Assembly (NCBI GenBank): GCA_039621445.1
Contig: CP154954.1
Location: 65,182,891-65,246,890 of the forward strand
Reading direction: 5' to 3'
Length of the DNA: 64,000 bases
DNA from: Euglena gracilis
Taxonomy: Eukaryota > Euglenida > Euglenophyceae > Euglenales
A program made the translations under genes and the position numbers. Below the pieces are notes generated by a model. The model was not told the DNA's origin and did not search any database. It saw nothing but the letters and a program-made list of their open reading frames with translations. Positions 36,151 through 47,261 of this stretch are shown here, one piece after another; the first letter of the stretch is position 1, and every line of letters begins with the position of its first letter.

Positions 36151-36430
36151 TATGCAAAAACAAAATTCATTTTAACCCCAAATTTTCCCTGGCAAGCCCA
36201 AATCCGACCCATTTTTGCCCACTTTTGGCCCATCTGTGACTGTCCAGCTATCCTTCGAGGAGCTGGAAAATAATTAAAACTCATCGACAAGGGGGGGGGG
36301 GGCTGGAAAAAGGCTGCTGGTTGGCTGGACTGCCCCCAGGGGGATGGGGTGCCCTTCGTATGCGATTGGCGTAACGCATCACCGGACAGGAGTGTGTGCA
36401 CGTTGAAACGGCGCCGACGATGGCACACAC

Positions 36431-39400
36431 CAGGTCCCGGATCCTGGAGTTGGGGAAGGTGTGCCCCACGAGCTCCACCTTTTCTCGGCACTGCACGTTG
36501 GGGCAGCGGTGGTCGTTCCGCTTCACGGCCTCCTCAAAGCAGCGGCTGCAGAAGGTGTCGCCGCAGCAGGAAACGATCACGGGGTCCTCGAAGAGATTGC
36601 CACCAGGGTCCTTGGCATCGATGTGAACGTGCCCACCTTGTCATCTCGGGTCATTGGCCTAGGGTATATTGGCCCTGGTGGGCAGAAGACCCTGCCAGGG
36701 CAATCTGGGGGGGGGGGGGGGGGGCAACATGCTTCCAACAAGTGTAGGGGAGGGGACAATTGGCTGGGGTGGAAGGCACCCAGGGATGCAGTTGCGTCAA
36801 GTCGAGAAAATTCTTCAACCTCGCAAAAACTGCCAAAAAAACCTGGTCGTGGCACAACCGGCATTTCATTGACGAAGGGATTTCATTCTCGGGCTCCTTC
36901 GGCTTCGCCTTCAGCTGCGCGTTACGGTTTCGGTAGTAAGCTGCAGAGGAGAGGCGGGACATACTAAGATTGATTGATGGGGGGGGGGTCAACTCCTGGA
37001 CAACTTGCAAGTAAAAATGGAAACGGGAGGGAAATAAATACAGTGCCCACCACTCTTTCACGTGTGGCATAAAGTGGAGCCTGTGGGGGGTATGTGTGTG
37101 TGGGGTGTGTGGGGGGGGATGTCTGGGGCATGTGGGGGGGATGCGTGAGGGGGGGGGGGGGACTGTGTTGGGCTCCACGTTACGCCACCAGTCCACTCTT
37201 TGTGAACCTATGCCAGCGATGCCTGCCCAATGGGCTCCCTCATAACCATCGGTGTCCAGCTCTATTGAGCAACCCATGGCCCAACGGGCGCAACGCCTTT
37301 TGGTGGAAAGCCGATCGGCTGACAGCTATTCCCCTCGGCGAGGTCACGCACTTGTGCCTATAGGTACATCCGACTCTGAGGCAGTTGCCTACAAAGCAAA
37401 TCTGGTGAATTATTCTGTGGGTCTTGCTGTCGTCTCACTGAGTGGCCAGTTTAATTGAACCTCACACCCTTGCCAATGAGTCATTCCTCGCAATTCCTTT
37501 TTGCACAACCGGTCACCTCTTGCGCACCGAACACTGTGGGCCTTTGCCAGTGAAAGCTTTTGGGGTAAAGGCCAGGGTGAACATGGATGAGGGATCCCCA
37601 GCTGTTGTGCTTGGGGCTCAAGACAAAAAATGTGCAAATTCTGAGGAAAAAAAGCACGAAGGTTGCGAAAATGCAGAAATTACTCCCAGAAAAAACATGC
37701 AAAAAAAGGAACCAAATTTACAACAATTGGATGGAATTATGTGGAAAATAACAGTTTCAAAAAACTTAAAAAAACTTAAAAAAAAATGCAAAAAAAATGC
37801 AAAAATGGCTAAAAAGTGAGGGGGAAAAATTGGGTAAAATCAGGAAAAAATGCGCTTAAAAGAAAAAATGTGCGTGAGAGAAATCGAAAAATGCACCAAG
37901 AATTGCGAATAAAACCAAATTTTTGAAAAATGCACAAAAAATGAGCGAAAAAGTGAAAATGCGAAAATGCGAAACCATCCCCCCTCCCGACAGCAAGCAG
38001 ATTACATCAATGAGAAGACACCTAAAACGAGGAATGGCATAAAGTGGAACCCCCCACAGTACTCAACACCCCCCCCAACCTCCCCCCACACCCCCTCATT
38101 GTCACCCCCCCACATACTCCCAACCTCCCACTGTCACAACATACTTCGATCTCATTGAATGCCCCCCCAAAATTGGCACAAAAATCACTTTTGTGGGCAA
38201 CCTTACTTGGCCTTCGGTCTCGTCCGGAGGCCCCCCCCCCTAAACTCCCCTAGAACAAAAAATAACATCTGTGCAAGGTAAGGCACAAATGCTCTTGCCA
38301 GTTTTTTTTTAAAAAAATACAAGTTGATGTTGTGCATGATGCGAATGTATAATGTTGTTGTAAATGCCACTTCTCACACCTGAGTTTTCCAGCGATTCCA
38401 CGAAAATGAACCCCCCCCACTGTCACCCCACACATACCCCCTACACTCCCAACACCTCCAACCCCCCCAACAGTGCCCCACACTTGAATGGGAGGCTCCA
38501 CGTTCCGCCATTTGCGAGCATTTGTGTGTCTGTGCAGCTGCGTAGCACATGCATGCATGATTATACCTACATGCATACGCATGCACGTTCACACCTGCAT
38601 TTGGGTTGGTGGGGCATTCATTAATGCGATGGCCTGGCTCACCACAATGGTAGCACGTTGGCCCTGCAAAATATGACACATAATGATAGCTGTTTAAGAA
38701 CTCCATAAATAGATTTTTTTGCTGGCAAACAGCTTGTAGGTGAAAAGGGCTCAAATGCTGACGGGTGTGAAAATGCTTGACCCTTCCCAAAAAGAACTGG
38801 CCCTTTTTTACAAAATGCCAGTCACATATTTGTGGTTTCATAAGCAAGTGGTCAAACCAAAAAGGGTCGATTGTTTCATTCATTGCAGCTTATACGTCAC
38901 GCGCGACAAGAAGCTGGTTATATGTGTTTCCTTAATTTGACAACTTAATTTGACACAAACATGCTGGTCTGCACAGATGCAAACAAGAGAATGCACACAC
39001 AGATGAACACACAAGGCAAAGCAAGGGGGAAAACACCTCGGTATCCACCATGACCTTGAAATCGTTCCGAAGCTGCGGACTGGCGATGGTTTGCATTTGG
39101 AGATAATACATTCTCTGTTGCAAACTTGGGCGCGGTGGTGGAGCTGGAAATGGCGCATGTGAGAAATGAAATGCGAAAAAAGGAATTACTCCAAAGGGCG
39201 ACGAAAAACCTAAACCAACACACAGTTTCCCATGAAATCAGGGGTGGGGGGTCAGCCAGCAGCCATTTTCCAGCCAGTCCAAATTTTCTAGCCTCTGAGC
39301 TGGACCCCTGGTGGGGGGGGGGGTCGCTAAGTGACGCCCTAGAATGGCCCGCCCTGCGGGGGTCCAGCCAGGTATCTTTCTTTCAGACCTTCTTCCAGAC

Positions 39401-42400
39401 CTCCTGTCCTGAGAAAACCTAGGGGGTCCCCCAGCTGGAACTGGCCATGACCCTGGGTGGTACTGGGTACCCCCCCAAAAAAACAAACCCCAAAAATGCC
39501 CCCCAAAAATGACAACTATGCAAAAAAAAACACAATTTGTGTCAAAATTTGCCCGGGCAAGCCCTGTTCGGACCCATTTTGGCCCATTTTGGCCCAGGTC
39601 TGCACCCCCAGAAGTCAAAATCCATTACCGCCCAGCCGGCCCTCAGGCAGCTGGAAAATAACCAAAAACTCGTCAATGGGGGAAGGGGGTCCGAGGCTGG
39701 AAAAGGCTGCTGGCTGGCTGGACCCCCCCCCCTGTGTGCACTTGTGGCTATTTGTCTGGTGCTTTTTATTCCCTCTTCTGGCCTGGCGCTGTTTTTCGCC
39801 TCTGGCCCTTTTTGTCTGTGTACGTGGAGGTGGCCGCAGCCTGGCGGGACTTACCTTGTTTACGACGCCAGCCACCAAGCGCCCACCAGGCACATGCTCA
39901 ACTTTAGTTAGGGGGGCGGCACACCCCCCCCCCGGGGGGGTGATGCCCCTTGGCTTTCCGGCGTACCTAGTTCCTCTTATTCTTGCTAACCATCTGCATC
40001 TTGTATGTCATCCAGGTGCCTGGGTGACATATGAGATGCAGATGGAGGTTGGCCCAAAAAATTGGAATTTTTCGGTTTACGCTGCATGCATTCAGAGGTG
40101 CCACTGACCCACTCTTGGCATTGTGGGTGATTGCCACGAGCAGTCACGATATGGTCAGGGCTCTCTTCACAGTAGGTTACTTGCAAAACTCTCAACAAAA
40201 ATGACCCTGTCCGCAAACTTTTGGGTTGAGAGGGCATCTTACATATTTCTCCGCTCTGCAACAGGATCTTCCCCGCTTTCTCAAAACCTTGCATCCAAAA
40301 TGACACATGGCCACATGGCAATACAGTCAATACAACATTGTATGCACTACAGAAGGGGCATGAATTACTTGTGCACCCGCAAACTTAATGGGGGGCACCC
40401 AACCCCCATCCCGAAAGCCTCTGCCAGCCCATGGGGTGTAGTGATGGTGTGTCACACTGGCAGGCCCCTGCCCCACGCAGCAGTGCCCCAGCCAGCTCTG
40501 CTATACCCGGGGTGGGGGGGGGGGCAGATGACCATACCGGACGGTCAGGTGAACCAGGTTATTGGAAGGGCGTAGGGCGTCGCGCGTGCATTGTGCAGGC
40601 GACCTAACCCAGGGCCAGCCGGTCCTAACCCTGTGCTATGTATTTTGTAGATGTAGATATCGATGGATAATATAAATGCCTGGAATGATCCAACAGAAAT
40701 GGCTGAAAAGGTTTCCTAGAAGCTCTGTGGGTGGTTGGTCTTTCACCTGACCCTGTTGAGCTGTCCTCCCCCATTCTCTCCCTCCTCCCTCATAGGAGGG
40801 AGGAGGGAGGAGGCAGGAGGGAGGAGGGAGGAGGGAGGAGGGAGGAGGGAGGAGGGAGGAGGGAGGAGGGAGGAGGGACCTCTTGTGTTTGCCAAAATAA
40901 AGCTGGTTCAAGCCCCAAAAAAATTCTTGTGCGGGTAACCAAAAGGAGTCAAGCTGGACAAAGAAGCTGGCTTGGTGGCTATTTTGGGGGGTTCTCCTTC
41001 AATGCACTGTGCCATGGTTAATTTTCCCCTGGAGATAAGAATCCCCTGGGAACGGTGCTGACTTGGCTTCCTAGTCACCCGAATTTGTTGCCGAATGGAC
41101 ATCCCAATCAGGTGCTCAATGGGTGGCAATGGGCAAGATCTGGTGCTTTGCATTTGGGTTTCCAACAATAAGCCAAAGGGTTGCCTGACATGTGAGGGGT
41201 ATCTCATATAAGCCGTCTCTCAGACTGTCAAAAAAACTGGTTCCCGTTCATCGGCGTTCGTTAATTCTATTTGATATTTTTCAATGCGCACTTTTTCAAA
41301 GTTTTTTGTGTGTCCTATTTTATTATTTGCGGTGTATGCAGCATCTAACTTGGCTTGTTTGATATTTGGCAGTTGAGACCATGCTGGGGTTCATTATATG
41401 GTGAGTCACTTACTTTGGGGAGGGTCGTTGAAACAGCTGGAACAGGGGTTTTTTTTAAGACTGGGGGGAGGGGGGCCCCCGGGGGGGTACTGGGGGACCC
41501 ACCAACTTTTCCCCGAAAATGGCCAAAAATCACAAAAAATGCTAAAAATAGCACCCTTTTCAAAAATTTTCGGCGCCAAAAGCGCCGAAAAGTATTTCCC
41601 ACCCCCCGGGGGACCCCCCCGGGGGACCCCCCCCCAGGGGGCACAGCCGGACCCACCCACCCCACCCTCCCGGGGGGTCCAAGGCTAAAAAAAAAAACCC
41701 CTGAGCTGGAAGAATGCTCGCAAATGGGGCTTTTTGAGGTTTGAAAACTCGCATAAACAAACAACAACAACAGCAGCAACAACAATTTTCCCCCAACAAA
41801 CTTCCCTTGGCCTCCAAATTATGTTGCACAAATAATGATCCAGGTTCATTATTTGGGTATGTTGCTCACTTGTTGCGATGTGGTCAAAGAGAAGGAAAAA
41901 CTTTTGTAAACAGGGGGGGTTAGCGGAATAAAATAGAACAATAACGAGTTGTGCTGAAAAAGGATGCATCTCATTGCACAAATCTGTGTGAATTATTTCG
42001 TTTGGTTATGAAACAAAAGAGTAACTAGAACATTTCCTAACAACAGGTGGATCGTTTCATCCAAAAGGTGATGAAAAGGTTGCTGTATTTTGCACGAGAT
42101 GCTACCATCAGAGCATCCTTCTCTGAGAACACAAATGACGACATGAGACCTCATTGACCAAAGGAAAGAAATCAGTTTTCTTTTGCTTCCGCACCGTGTG
42201 CACCGCTTGTTCTGAAACCGCGTGCACCGCGTGCACTGCGTGCGGCACCGCGTGCACTGCGTGCGGCACCGCGTGCACTGCGTCTGGCACCACGTGACAA
42301 GGATCAGGAACAATCCAAAATGGCTGATTGAGAGAGAGAAAACTTGCGAAAGCGCCCGTCGATCACAAATTTGCAACAAAAAGCATTTTGGGTGACTTTA

Positions 42401-45400
42401 GTCGTTTTTTTTGGGGGGGGTGCTTTTTTGTTTTGGCTCGAGTTAGCTGGTTTTGCCACCAAATCTCACCAGTTTTTACCGCGTCTGTGCAAATGGCCAC
42501 AAAACGGCCAAAGATGGCCATAATCGGACCAAAAGTGGCTAAAAGCAATGAAAAATGGCTGGCGGTGGCCACAAATGCGCAAAAATGGCCAGAGGAAGCC
42601 AAAAATTGGTTTAAATAAGCCAAAGAAAATGTATGCAAACAGCCAAAGGTGGCCTAATTTGCCAAATGCTGCCCAAAATGGCTGAAAGTGGCCAAAAGTG
42701 GTCCAAAATGGCAAAAAAAAACGGCCAAAAAAATGCCAAACGTGCAGGAAATTTGCAGGAAACAAGACAAAAAAAATGGAAGTCAACTGCAAATAGAGTA
42801 CTGGCGGAAATTTTTGAAAAACGCACTATTTGGGAATGATTCTTCTCGAGTCGTCCACGCGGTGCCGCATGCAGTGCACGCGGTGTGAGAGCATCTCCAT
42901 GGCAGACTTTTCTCATTGCAGTTAATTGTTACACTGCACAAATTTTACATAGCACTGCTTGTAAAGAATTTCCCCTAGCATTGCCTCTTGAAATCTGATG
43001 GACTTGGATCAATGGACATCGAGAACAAAATTGCCCCACTGGTGAGCCCTCAGCATGGCCCAATGACACAGGGAGAACTGGAAAACGTCCAAAGGTGCAG
43101 AGGACGTGCATTGGGTTCGGCACCCTTTCGGCAATGGAAATATCCGGCACCAACAGAGGTCTTGCAAAGCAATCCCTCGCACTCAGCACAACACAGCGGC
43201 CCCCTCGTACCAAACTACACCACACCACCTCATACCCGGGGAAGGGGGGCAGGGGAAACCATTTTGGGTAGATCAGTTTTGGACCAGAAACCCCCTTCGA
43301 AAAAAAGAGACAGAATAACAGATGGACCAACGCCCCCAGCCAAGGCTGCTATTTGGACTCTGCCCCTCCAGTGGACAGTGCACTTTCCTGCATCCGACAT
43401 GAACCAGGCACTGCTTTGCGGGGGGAAGGTAAAAAAAAAATGCCACTGTAATGGAAAAAAAATTCCTCAGCTTCATGACAATTTGTATTGTGCAGTCAGA
43501 CGTTGAGTCTGTTACCTCCGCTTCCCTTGGTTTGATTGGCTGGGGTGTTTTTGAAAATTTGGACCCTGCCCTTGTAATGGGCCTGCACTACAAACGGGGG
43601 AGGAGGAATTTGACCGGGAACAATTGCTGATGGGGAAAATTCTGTTTGGAAAATGTTGGACGAATCCTTAAAATGCCAGAAAAATTCTGAACGCTCGCTC
43701 GCTCGCTGGGAAAAATTCTGGACAGAAAAATCTCGCGAACCTATTTTCTTTAGGGAAGAAGGAGAGAATGTGAATCAAATGCCCAGGTTTCACAAATCCA
43801 AAAATTCATTGGTGATTTAAATTTCATCCAAAATTTCAGTTTCACAGATTCAAAATTCATCCAAAATTGGTGAAATCCCAAACTCCAAACTGCAAAATAA
43901 ACCTAAAAAACACATTCTTTCATTTTGAAGGATCAATACGTTCTGAACAGGTGATTTGGAACAAAAAGATATTCCAAAAATCGCTGGGAAGCGCCAAAGA
44001 AAAAATTAGGCCGTTCACTGGAGGAAATTGCATTTCTCTTGAATCGGGAAAAAAATCCCGGGGAAAAGTTCTGGCCGAAATTTGCGTCCAAGGTTTCCCC
44101 GCCATTTTAAGGATACGTCCCAACAGTTTTTCCTGTTCAAGTCCCCCCCCCCATGTTTGGGGTGAGGTCACCCACTCTGCCCCCCCCCCCCTTCCTGCCT
44201 GACACCACTCGCCCAACGCCTGACCCGAGGGGGCGACACCTGTCGCTGCCCGGCGTGGGGTGGGGCATCATTGCAGCATAGGGATCGGAGTCAACGTCGA
44301 GCACAGAGGTCCCGAGGGCGTCCGCCTCGGCGGAGGGACGGGCGGGGTGGGACACGTGGACAGAGGGGACCCGGCGCAGGGTCAAGCACGCGCCGTCCGC
44401 GATGAACTCAGCGTCTGTGATTTCTGTGGGGGGGGGATGAAACCAGAACTCGGGTCAGCACAAAATGATGAGTTTTCCAACCAATTGCCACGAAATCGCA
44501 GATAGAAAAAAAAGACAACACTGTGCCGAAGCTCTTGAAAAAGCACAATCCCTGAAAAAGCAAATGAAATGGTCCCAAATGATGATTGCGTGATCATTGT
44601 GTATCTATGCTTTTATCCAGCAGATCAATTTTAAATCTGTGTTGCATTCCAGACTGGTGATCAGACGGTGACCACTTTATTTTTGTAGACGTCCCAAAGT
44701 TGAGGCAGGGTGACACCATGTAATGAATGCCAACCAGCACATGCAATATCATCAACATATCCTTCAAATTGGTGAGTATGGACCTGGAGGTCAACTCCCC
44801 TTATTTTCTTGTGTTAGGAGACATTGCCATGCCCCATCATACCAGAAAACATAAACACAGAAAGCACAAATTCAGTGTTCCTGTAAAATGTCATCAAACC
44901 AGAGGCTTTTTGCTGAGGAGCTCCAAACCCACCCATGGTCATGGGAAGGATTCCTGGTGAAGCCCCAATGCATTTTTATCTCCCCACCAGGCTTTTACAA
45001 AAAATATGCCTGGAGACGGATACGTACAAGCAAGGAATATGCCATAAACTCTAACTTTGTCACTTTGACAAAAATATCAGTTGGTCAAAAAAAAAATCAA
45101 AGAAGCGATAAAAACTGACAAAAAAACTTGGGTCAGAGGAAAATTGAGCACAAAATGCTGAATTTGTCTGATGTGGAATCATTTCCTGAACTTAAGAAAT
45201 CGACATGTGAAAATACACACAAAAACCACAAATTTTTGCCGGCTGATTGGCCCTATTTTGAAAGAAAAATGCGTTGCGATGTCAATGTGTTGTGTATTTT
45301 TGGAACGGGAATGCAGGAGTTGCAAATCCACAAATAGAACCTTCATCATTAGAGGTAAAGAGGAGGAGCGTGTAGTCCTCAGACTTCAAATGATGCTTCT

Positions 45401-45613
45401 CAATGAGCCGCCTTTTAGCTTCCCCAACCTGTGTCCAGGAGAGGGGAACAAAGACGAGGTGCCACGAGGAATCATGGTGGACTCCTTCTTGGCACCCAAA
45501 TCAATAGCGGCGGTGAGATGAGGAGAACTCAATGGGCACACCGAAATTTCGTTGCCATCACATTCGAGAACGTCTTCTGTACTTCCACTTTTAAACTTGT
45601 AGGTGATTCTCAT
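36431..45613 (-). CDS. RBBP6/MPE1-like protein: DWNN, CCHC zinc knuckle, RING
   Basis: RBBP6 (yeast Mpe1) is a subunit of the mRNA cleavage and polyadenylation factor and a RING-type ubiquitin ligase. Exons found: 45613-45542, 45428-45341, 44423-44240, 38663-38595, 36940-36849 and 36598-36431. The N-terminus MRITYKFKSGSTEDVLECDG then EAKRRLIEKHHLKSEDYTLL and FIADGACLTLRRVP match the DWNN ubiquitin-like fold. The zinc knuckle is PTCYHCGEPGHRINECPTNP. The RING reads MKCRLCH|NLFEDPVIVSCCG then FCSRC and RCPNVQC, assembled across a nonconventional intron. At least one exon between 44240 and 38663 is missing from my model; 42118-42052 (frame EKDALMVASRAKYSN, exit phase matching the zinc-knuckle exon) is a candidate. 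The start is the first Met of the DWNN domain, with an AG 12 bases upstream. First exon donor is GTGTGC. It continues into the exons listed at 28961-35065. Confidence 0.88.
36599..36848 (-). other. Nonconventional intron inside the RING-coding region
   Basis: On the minus strand it begins GACCAGGTTTTTTTGGC and ends GCCAAGGACCCTGGTGGC. These ends pair (ACCAGG with CCTGGT, and TTGGC with GCCAA). CAG is at +4..+6 and CTG at -8..-6. Removal joins TGC CAC|AAT CTC in frame and gives 11 residues between the second and third RING cysteines, the RBBP6 spacing. A GT-AG alternative (36842 to 36611) would add six residues to that loop. No AG lies at the precise 3' boundary. Confidence 0.8.
37090..37180. 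repeat. GT/GGGG-rich low-complexity tract in RBBP6-like intron
   Basis: GTGTGTGTGGGGTGTGTGGGG-like sequence with long G runs. Its complement-like CCCCCCACACT tracts recur at about 38050-38135 and 38410-38475, associated with a shared GGCATAAAGTGGA phrase at 37067 and 38036. Confidence 0.6.
37620..37990. repeat. AAAAATGCGAAA-type cryptic simple repeat
   Basis: Lys/Asn/Met-rich frames here derive from repeated AAAAATGC words. It resembles the complement of 6400-6790. Confidence 0.6.
39236..39745. mobile_element. Family Q repeat, uninterrupted copy
   Basis: Contains CCAAATTTTCTAGCCTCTGA, GGCTGG-type words, TTTGCCCGGGCAAGCCCTGT and GGCAGCTGGAAAATAACC in the same order as 35340-36340. It lacks the TA-flanked insertion, so it acts as the empty-site paralogue. 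Confidence 0.65.
40785..40880 (+). repeat. GGGAGGA heptamer tandem repeat
   Basis: About twelve units of GGAGGGA follow a short complementary CCCTCCTCCCTC stretch at 40770-40792, so a hairpin is possible. The strand is purine-pure for about 90 bases. Confidence 0.9.
41430..41720. repeat. GGCGCC-centred palindromic repeat with G/C tracts
   Basis: GGCCAAAAATCACAAAAAATG, TTCGGCGCCAAAAGCGCCGAA and flanking CCCCCGGGGGG tracts match the pattern seen at 16.38-16.62, 46.35-46.50 and 51.45-51.58 kb, where GCGCC...GGCGC hairpins are also bracketed by G/C palindromes. Probably one dispersed family. Confidence 0.5.
42180..42290. repeat. GTGCACCGCGTGCACTGCGTGCGGCACC-like nonamer array
   Basis: GCACCGCGTGCACTGCGTGC recurs tandemly about four times. 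A single inverted echo is at about 42858-42888. The region 42480-42770 that follows is a GGCCAAAAATGG-type cryptic simple repeat. Confidence 0.7.
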
Positions 45614-46234
45614 CCAAAAAAAAGCTGAATGAAAGCAACGGGGTTTGCATCGTTAGGTGACTGATTCTGAAAATCCGCTCTCCTCCGCTCTCCTCCTATC
45701 CTTTGTGGGAGGTGTGGGGTCTAACCGCCCCTCTCAACATCAAACATTCATCTGAATTTTTGTCTAGCACCCCTCATTTCTCGCAGACCAAAAGGCGACT
45801 GAACAATATTGTCAGATGAAAGGTATGAGTAGTATTGCTGGTTTGTGATGAGTCAGTCATCACAGAGGAAGAGAAAGATTCTTTCAAGGTTGCATTCAGG
45901 TGTATTTTGCCTCGCAAAACTCTCAAAAAATGGCCTTCGGATGCTGTGTTTAGTTGAAGAAGGACCCAGAAAAACATTCACAGCCCAGGGTATTTTCATG
46001 GATTGATATCAAACCGTAAAGGAGATCAAGTTACCAAAAATGAACAAAAGGAGCAAGAGGCAGCCAACAGCAGGGGCAGGGAGATATTCCGGTCAGCCGA
46101 GAATTTTATTCCGGGGTTTTATTCCGGTTTATTTCGGGTCATTCCGGTTTGTTCCGGAATTTATTCCGGTTTATTCCAGTCAATTTCTGCCTGAATGGAC
46201 TTGGGGATTTTTTGAAGTACAACTGGGCCGAGGC
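45614..46234. other. Upstream flank of the RBBP6-like gene
   Basis: No exon seen. The minus strand has TTTCATTCAG 12 bases before the ATG, a plausible spliced-leader acceptor. ATTCCGGTTTATTCCGG-like repeats occur at 46088-46178. Confidence 0.4.
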
Positions 46235-46631
46235 CAGGGTTCGATATAAGGAGAGGAGGGGGGGGGGGTCCGGACCCTCCCCCCCTGCGGGCCAGGAGGG
46301 AGGGGGGTGGGGGGGACAACCCCCCCCACCTAAACAGTGGCGCGGCCAGGGTGCCCGAAAATTTTTGACCCCCCAAAACGACCAAAAGTGCCATTTTGGG
46401 CACTTTTTGGGCAAAAATTGGCCAAAAATGCAAAAAAAAATTCGGCGCAAAGCGCCGGAGGAAAAAATTGACCCTTTTTTGGGGGGGGTCCTGGGTACCC
46501 CCCGAGGGTCGGTCCGGAACCCCTTACAGGTGGGGGGGGGGTCCGGACCCCCCCTGCGGGCCAGGAGGGAGGCGGTGGGGGGGGACACCCCCCCACCTAA
46601 ACCATGTACGCCCTCCTTATATCGAACCCTG
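46235..46631. mobile_element. hAT-like nonautonomous element, perfect 8-bp target duplication
   Basis: Termini CAGGGTTCGATATAAGG and CCTTATATCGAACCCTG are perfect inverted repeats. Flanks are GCCGAGGC at 46227-46234 and GCCGAGGC at 46632-46639. CAGGG tips and 8-bp duplications are hAT hallmarks. The interior has GTCCGGACCC palindromes and a GCGC hairpin but no transposase. A truncated relative with the same right end is at 59388-59506. Confidence 0.9.
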
Positions 46632-46794
46632 GCCGAGGCGCTCCCCTGGGCTTCAGGGATGCATTCCTTGGTTGCCCAGCCCCACCAAGTGGTCACTTTG
46701 CACACAGCCATTGCATTCGCACATTTCGTCTGATTCACCACTTCTTTGGGAGATCTTGTCTTCTTTATTGGTGGTCCACCCTCTTCATCCGATC

Positions 46795-47253
46795 CAGGGA
46801 ATTTCTTAAGCCGGAGGGTACCCTACCCACGGGGGGGGTCCAGTCAGCCAGCAGCTCAAATCCAGCCAGCAGCCCAAATTCGGGCTGGGAGCCCCCCCCC
46901 CCCCGGGGGTCGACTGAAATAAAGTCGGGTCCAGCCCGGCCAGAGGCCGGGCCAGCCGGCCGCAGGCTGGCCAGCCAACTGGGCTGCCCAGCTCACCTAT
47001 CCCTGCATTTTTCCCCTCACCACAGCTTCCTCCATCACAAACCCCCAGCCTTGATCTAGCTCCATCCACCAAAATGTCGAAAATGGCGAAAATATGTTAG
47101 AAAATTTTGTTTTTCACCGACCCAGCCCAGCCCAGCCCCCTCCAGCCCCCCCCACCCCCCCCCGGGGGGTCCAGCCAGCAGCTCAAATCCAGCCAGCAGC
47201 CTTTTTGCCAGCCGGAGGCTGGACCCCCCGGGGGGTCCTTAAGAAATTCCCTG
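46795..47253. mobile_element. Second hAT-like element, perfect 8-bp target duplication
   Basis: Termini CAGGGAATTTCTTAAG and CTTAAGAAATTCCCTG are perfect inverted repeats of 16 bases. Flanks are ATCCGATC at 46787-46794 and 47254-47261. The interior repeats CCAGCCAGCAGC words and CCCCGGGG palindromes and has no transposase. It lies only 155 bp from the previous element. Confidence 0.92.
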
Positions 47254-47261
47254 ATCCGATC

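Larger units (their letters stand above)
35340..36340. mobile_element. Dispersed GAGGCTGGA/CCAGC repeat (family Q), interrupted by a TA-flanked element
   Basis: The left part (35340-35515) carries GGTCCAGCTCAGAGGCTGG and GGCTGGAACTGGGCCCGACC. The right part (36151-36340) carries TTTTCCCTGGCAAGCCCAAA, GGAAAATAATTAAAACTC and GGCTGCTGGTTGGCTGGAC. The same sequence, uninterrupted, is at 39236-39745. Other copies lie at 50938-51065 and 62430-62715. Confidence 0.75.
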
